Of a stretch of 64,000 nucleotides of DNA, positions 63,901 through 64,000 are shown piece by piece (position 1 is the stretch's first letter; each line of letters begins with the position of its first letter). The notes below the pieces were generated by a model. That model was not told the DNA's origin and made no database searches. It worked only from the letters and a program-made list of their open reading frames with translations. Both the position numbers and the translations under genes were made by a program. Source of the stretch: Aspidiotus rigidus (Eukaryota > Arthropoda > Insecta > Hemiptera > Diaspididae); assembly GCA_035079385.1 (NCBI GenBank), contig JAVHKY010000054.1, forward strand, positions 3,511,501 to 3,575,500, in the 5' to 3' direction.

Positions 63901-64000
63901 CATTGAATACAGAATGAACGAGATATTCAACTAGCTTTTACTTACGGTCACATTGAAGTTCGCAAGAACATCTGATTTACGATGGACTGAATCTGTTGAA
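60911..64000 (-). CDS. Chromo-like domain plus seven C2H2 zinc fingers, partial at right edge
   Basis: Exons in transcript order: 64000-63946 (partial), 63874-63788, 63716-63648, 63569-63498, 63110-62837, 62765-62713, 62637-62578, 62496-62416, 62073-61978, 61864-60911; about 600 residues visible, all joins in frame. The 63110-62837 exon gives EEYFVVEKIIGNRFNPLTNQ, then HEFLLKLKDCQPVNTRWKPV, which resembles a chromodomain. The central aromatic of KWKG is Leu here, so histone-methyl-lysine binding may be lost. After acidic linkers, the last exon holds seven fingers: CNLCGRSF, CSVCSYAF, CQLCVRTF, CNVCDRVF, CSYCGKLF, CRYCPKAF and CPMCDYRS types. A basic KRRGCPPGPRKR lies after finger 2 and a TGEKPF linker precedes finger 7. 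Probably a nuclear DNA-binding regulator. The N-terminus is outside the window. Confidence 0.8.

Overview
This is a window of animal nuclear DNA, most probably from an insect. Spliced genes with GT-AG introns sit among BEL/Pao, Penelope-like and R1-like retroelement remnants, many short DNA-transposon derivatives, minisatellites and microsatellites. A BED-finger/BESS-type gene points to arthropods. The species cannot be named from this sequence. All exon structures below were read by eye from reading frame, splice signals and family resemblance; no search was run.

Layout. (1) 1-8531, plus strand: 3' part of NAD(P)H glutamate synthase (GOGAT), 13 exons, with a 5.2-kb repeat-filled intron. (2) 8.5-16.2 kb: 3' UTR, then gene-poor DNA with a ~550-bp inverted repeat pair, a hAT-like MITE and a duplicated segment. 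(3) 16.3-43.1 kb: two tandem, same-strand five-exon paralogues (here CARP-A and CARP-B) encoding secreted alpha-carbonic-anhydrase-fold proteins that have lost all three zinc-binding histidines. Their introns and the 12 kb between them hold Penelope copies, a Penelope-interrupted coiled-coil pseudogene, a BEL/Pao scrap, an R1-like scrap, a TIR element with a Cys-rich tail remnant, foldback elements, and a short element family that ends in AACAGGGAACCTG and carries an expandable minisatellite. (4) 43.1-46.9 kb: intergenic DNA with several MITEs that have legible target-site duplications. (5) 46.9-64 kb: compact gene-rich block: a 12-exon LRR type I membrane protein (minus), a MYCBP/AMY-1 homologue (minus), the ALG10 glucosyltransferase (minus), a two-BED-finger BESS-type protein (plus), and the 3' part of a chromo-like plus seven-C2H2-finger protein (minus).

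The genes do not form one pathway. GOGAT makes glutamate from glutamine and 2-oxoglutarate, ALG10 finishes the N-glycan precursor in the ER, the LRR protein and the two CA-like proteins look exported or surface-exposed, and MYCBP, BED/BESS and chromo-C2H2 look nuclear or regulatory. The most unusual content is the tandem pair of active-site-less carbonic anhydrase homologues. After that come the repeat architecture around them and the chromo-like/C2H2 domain combination.
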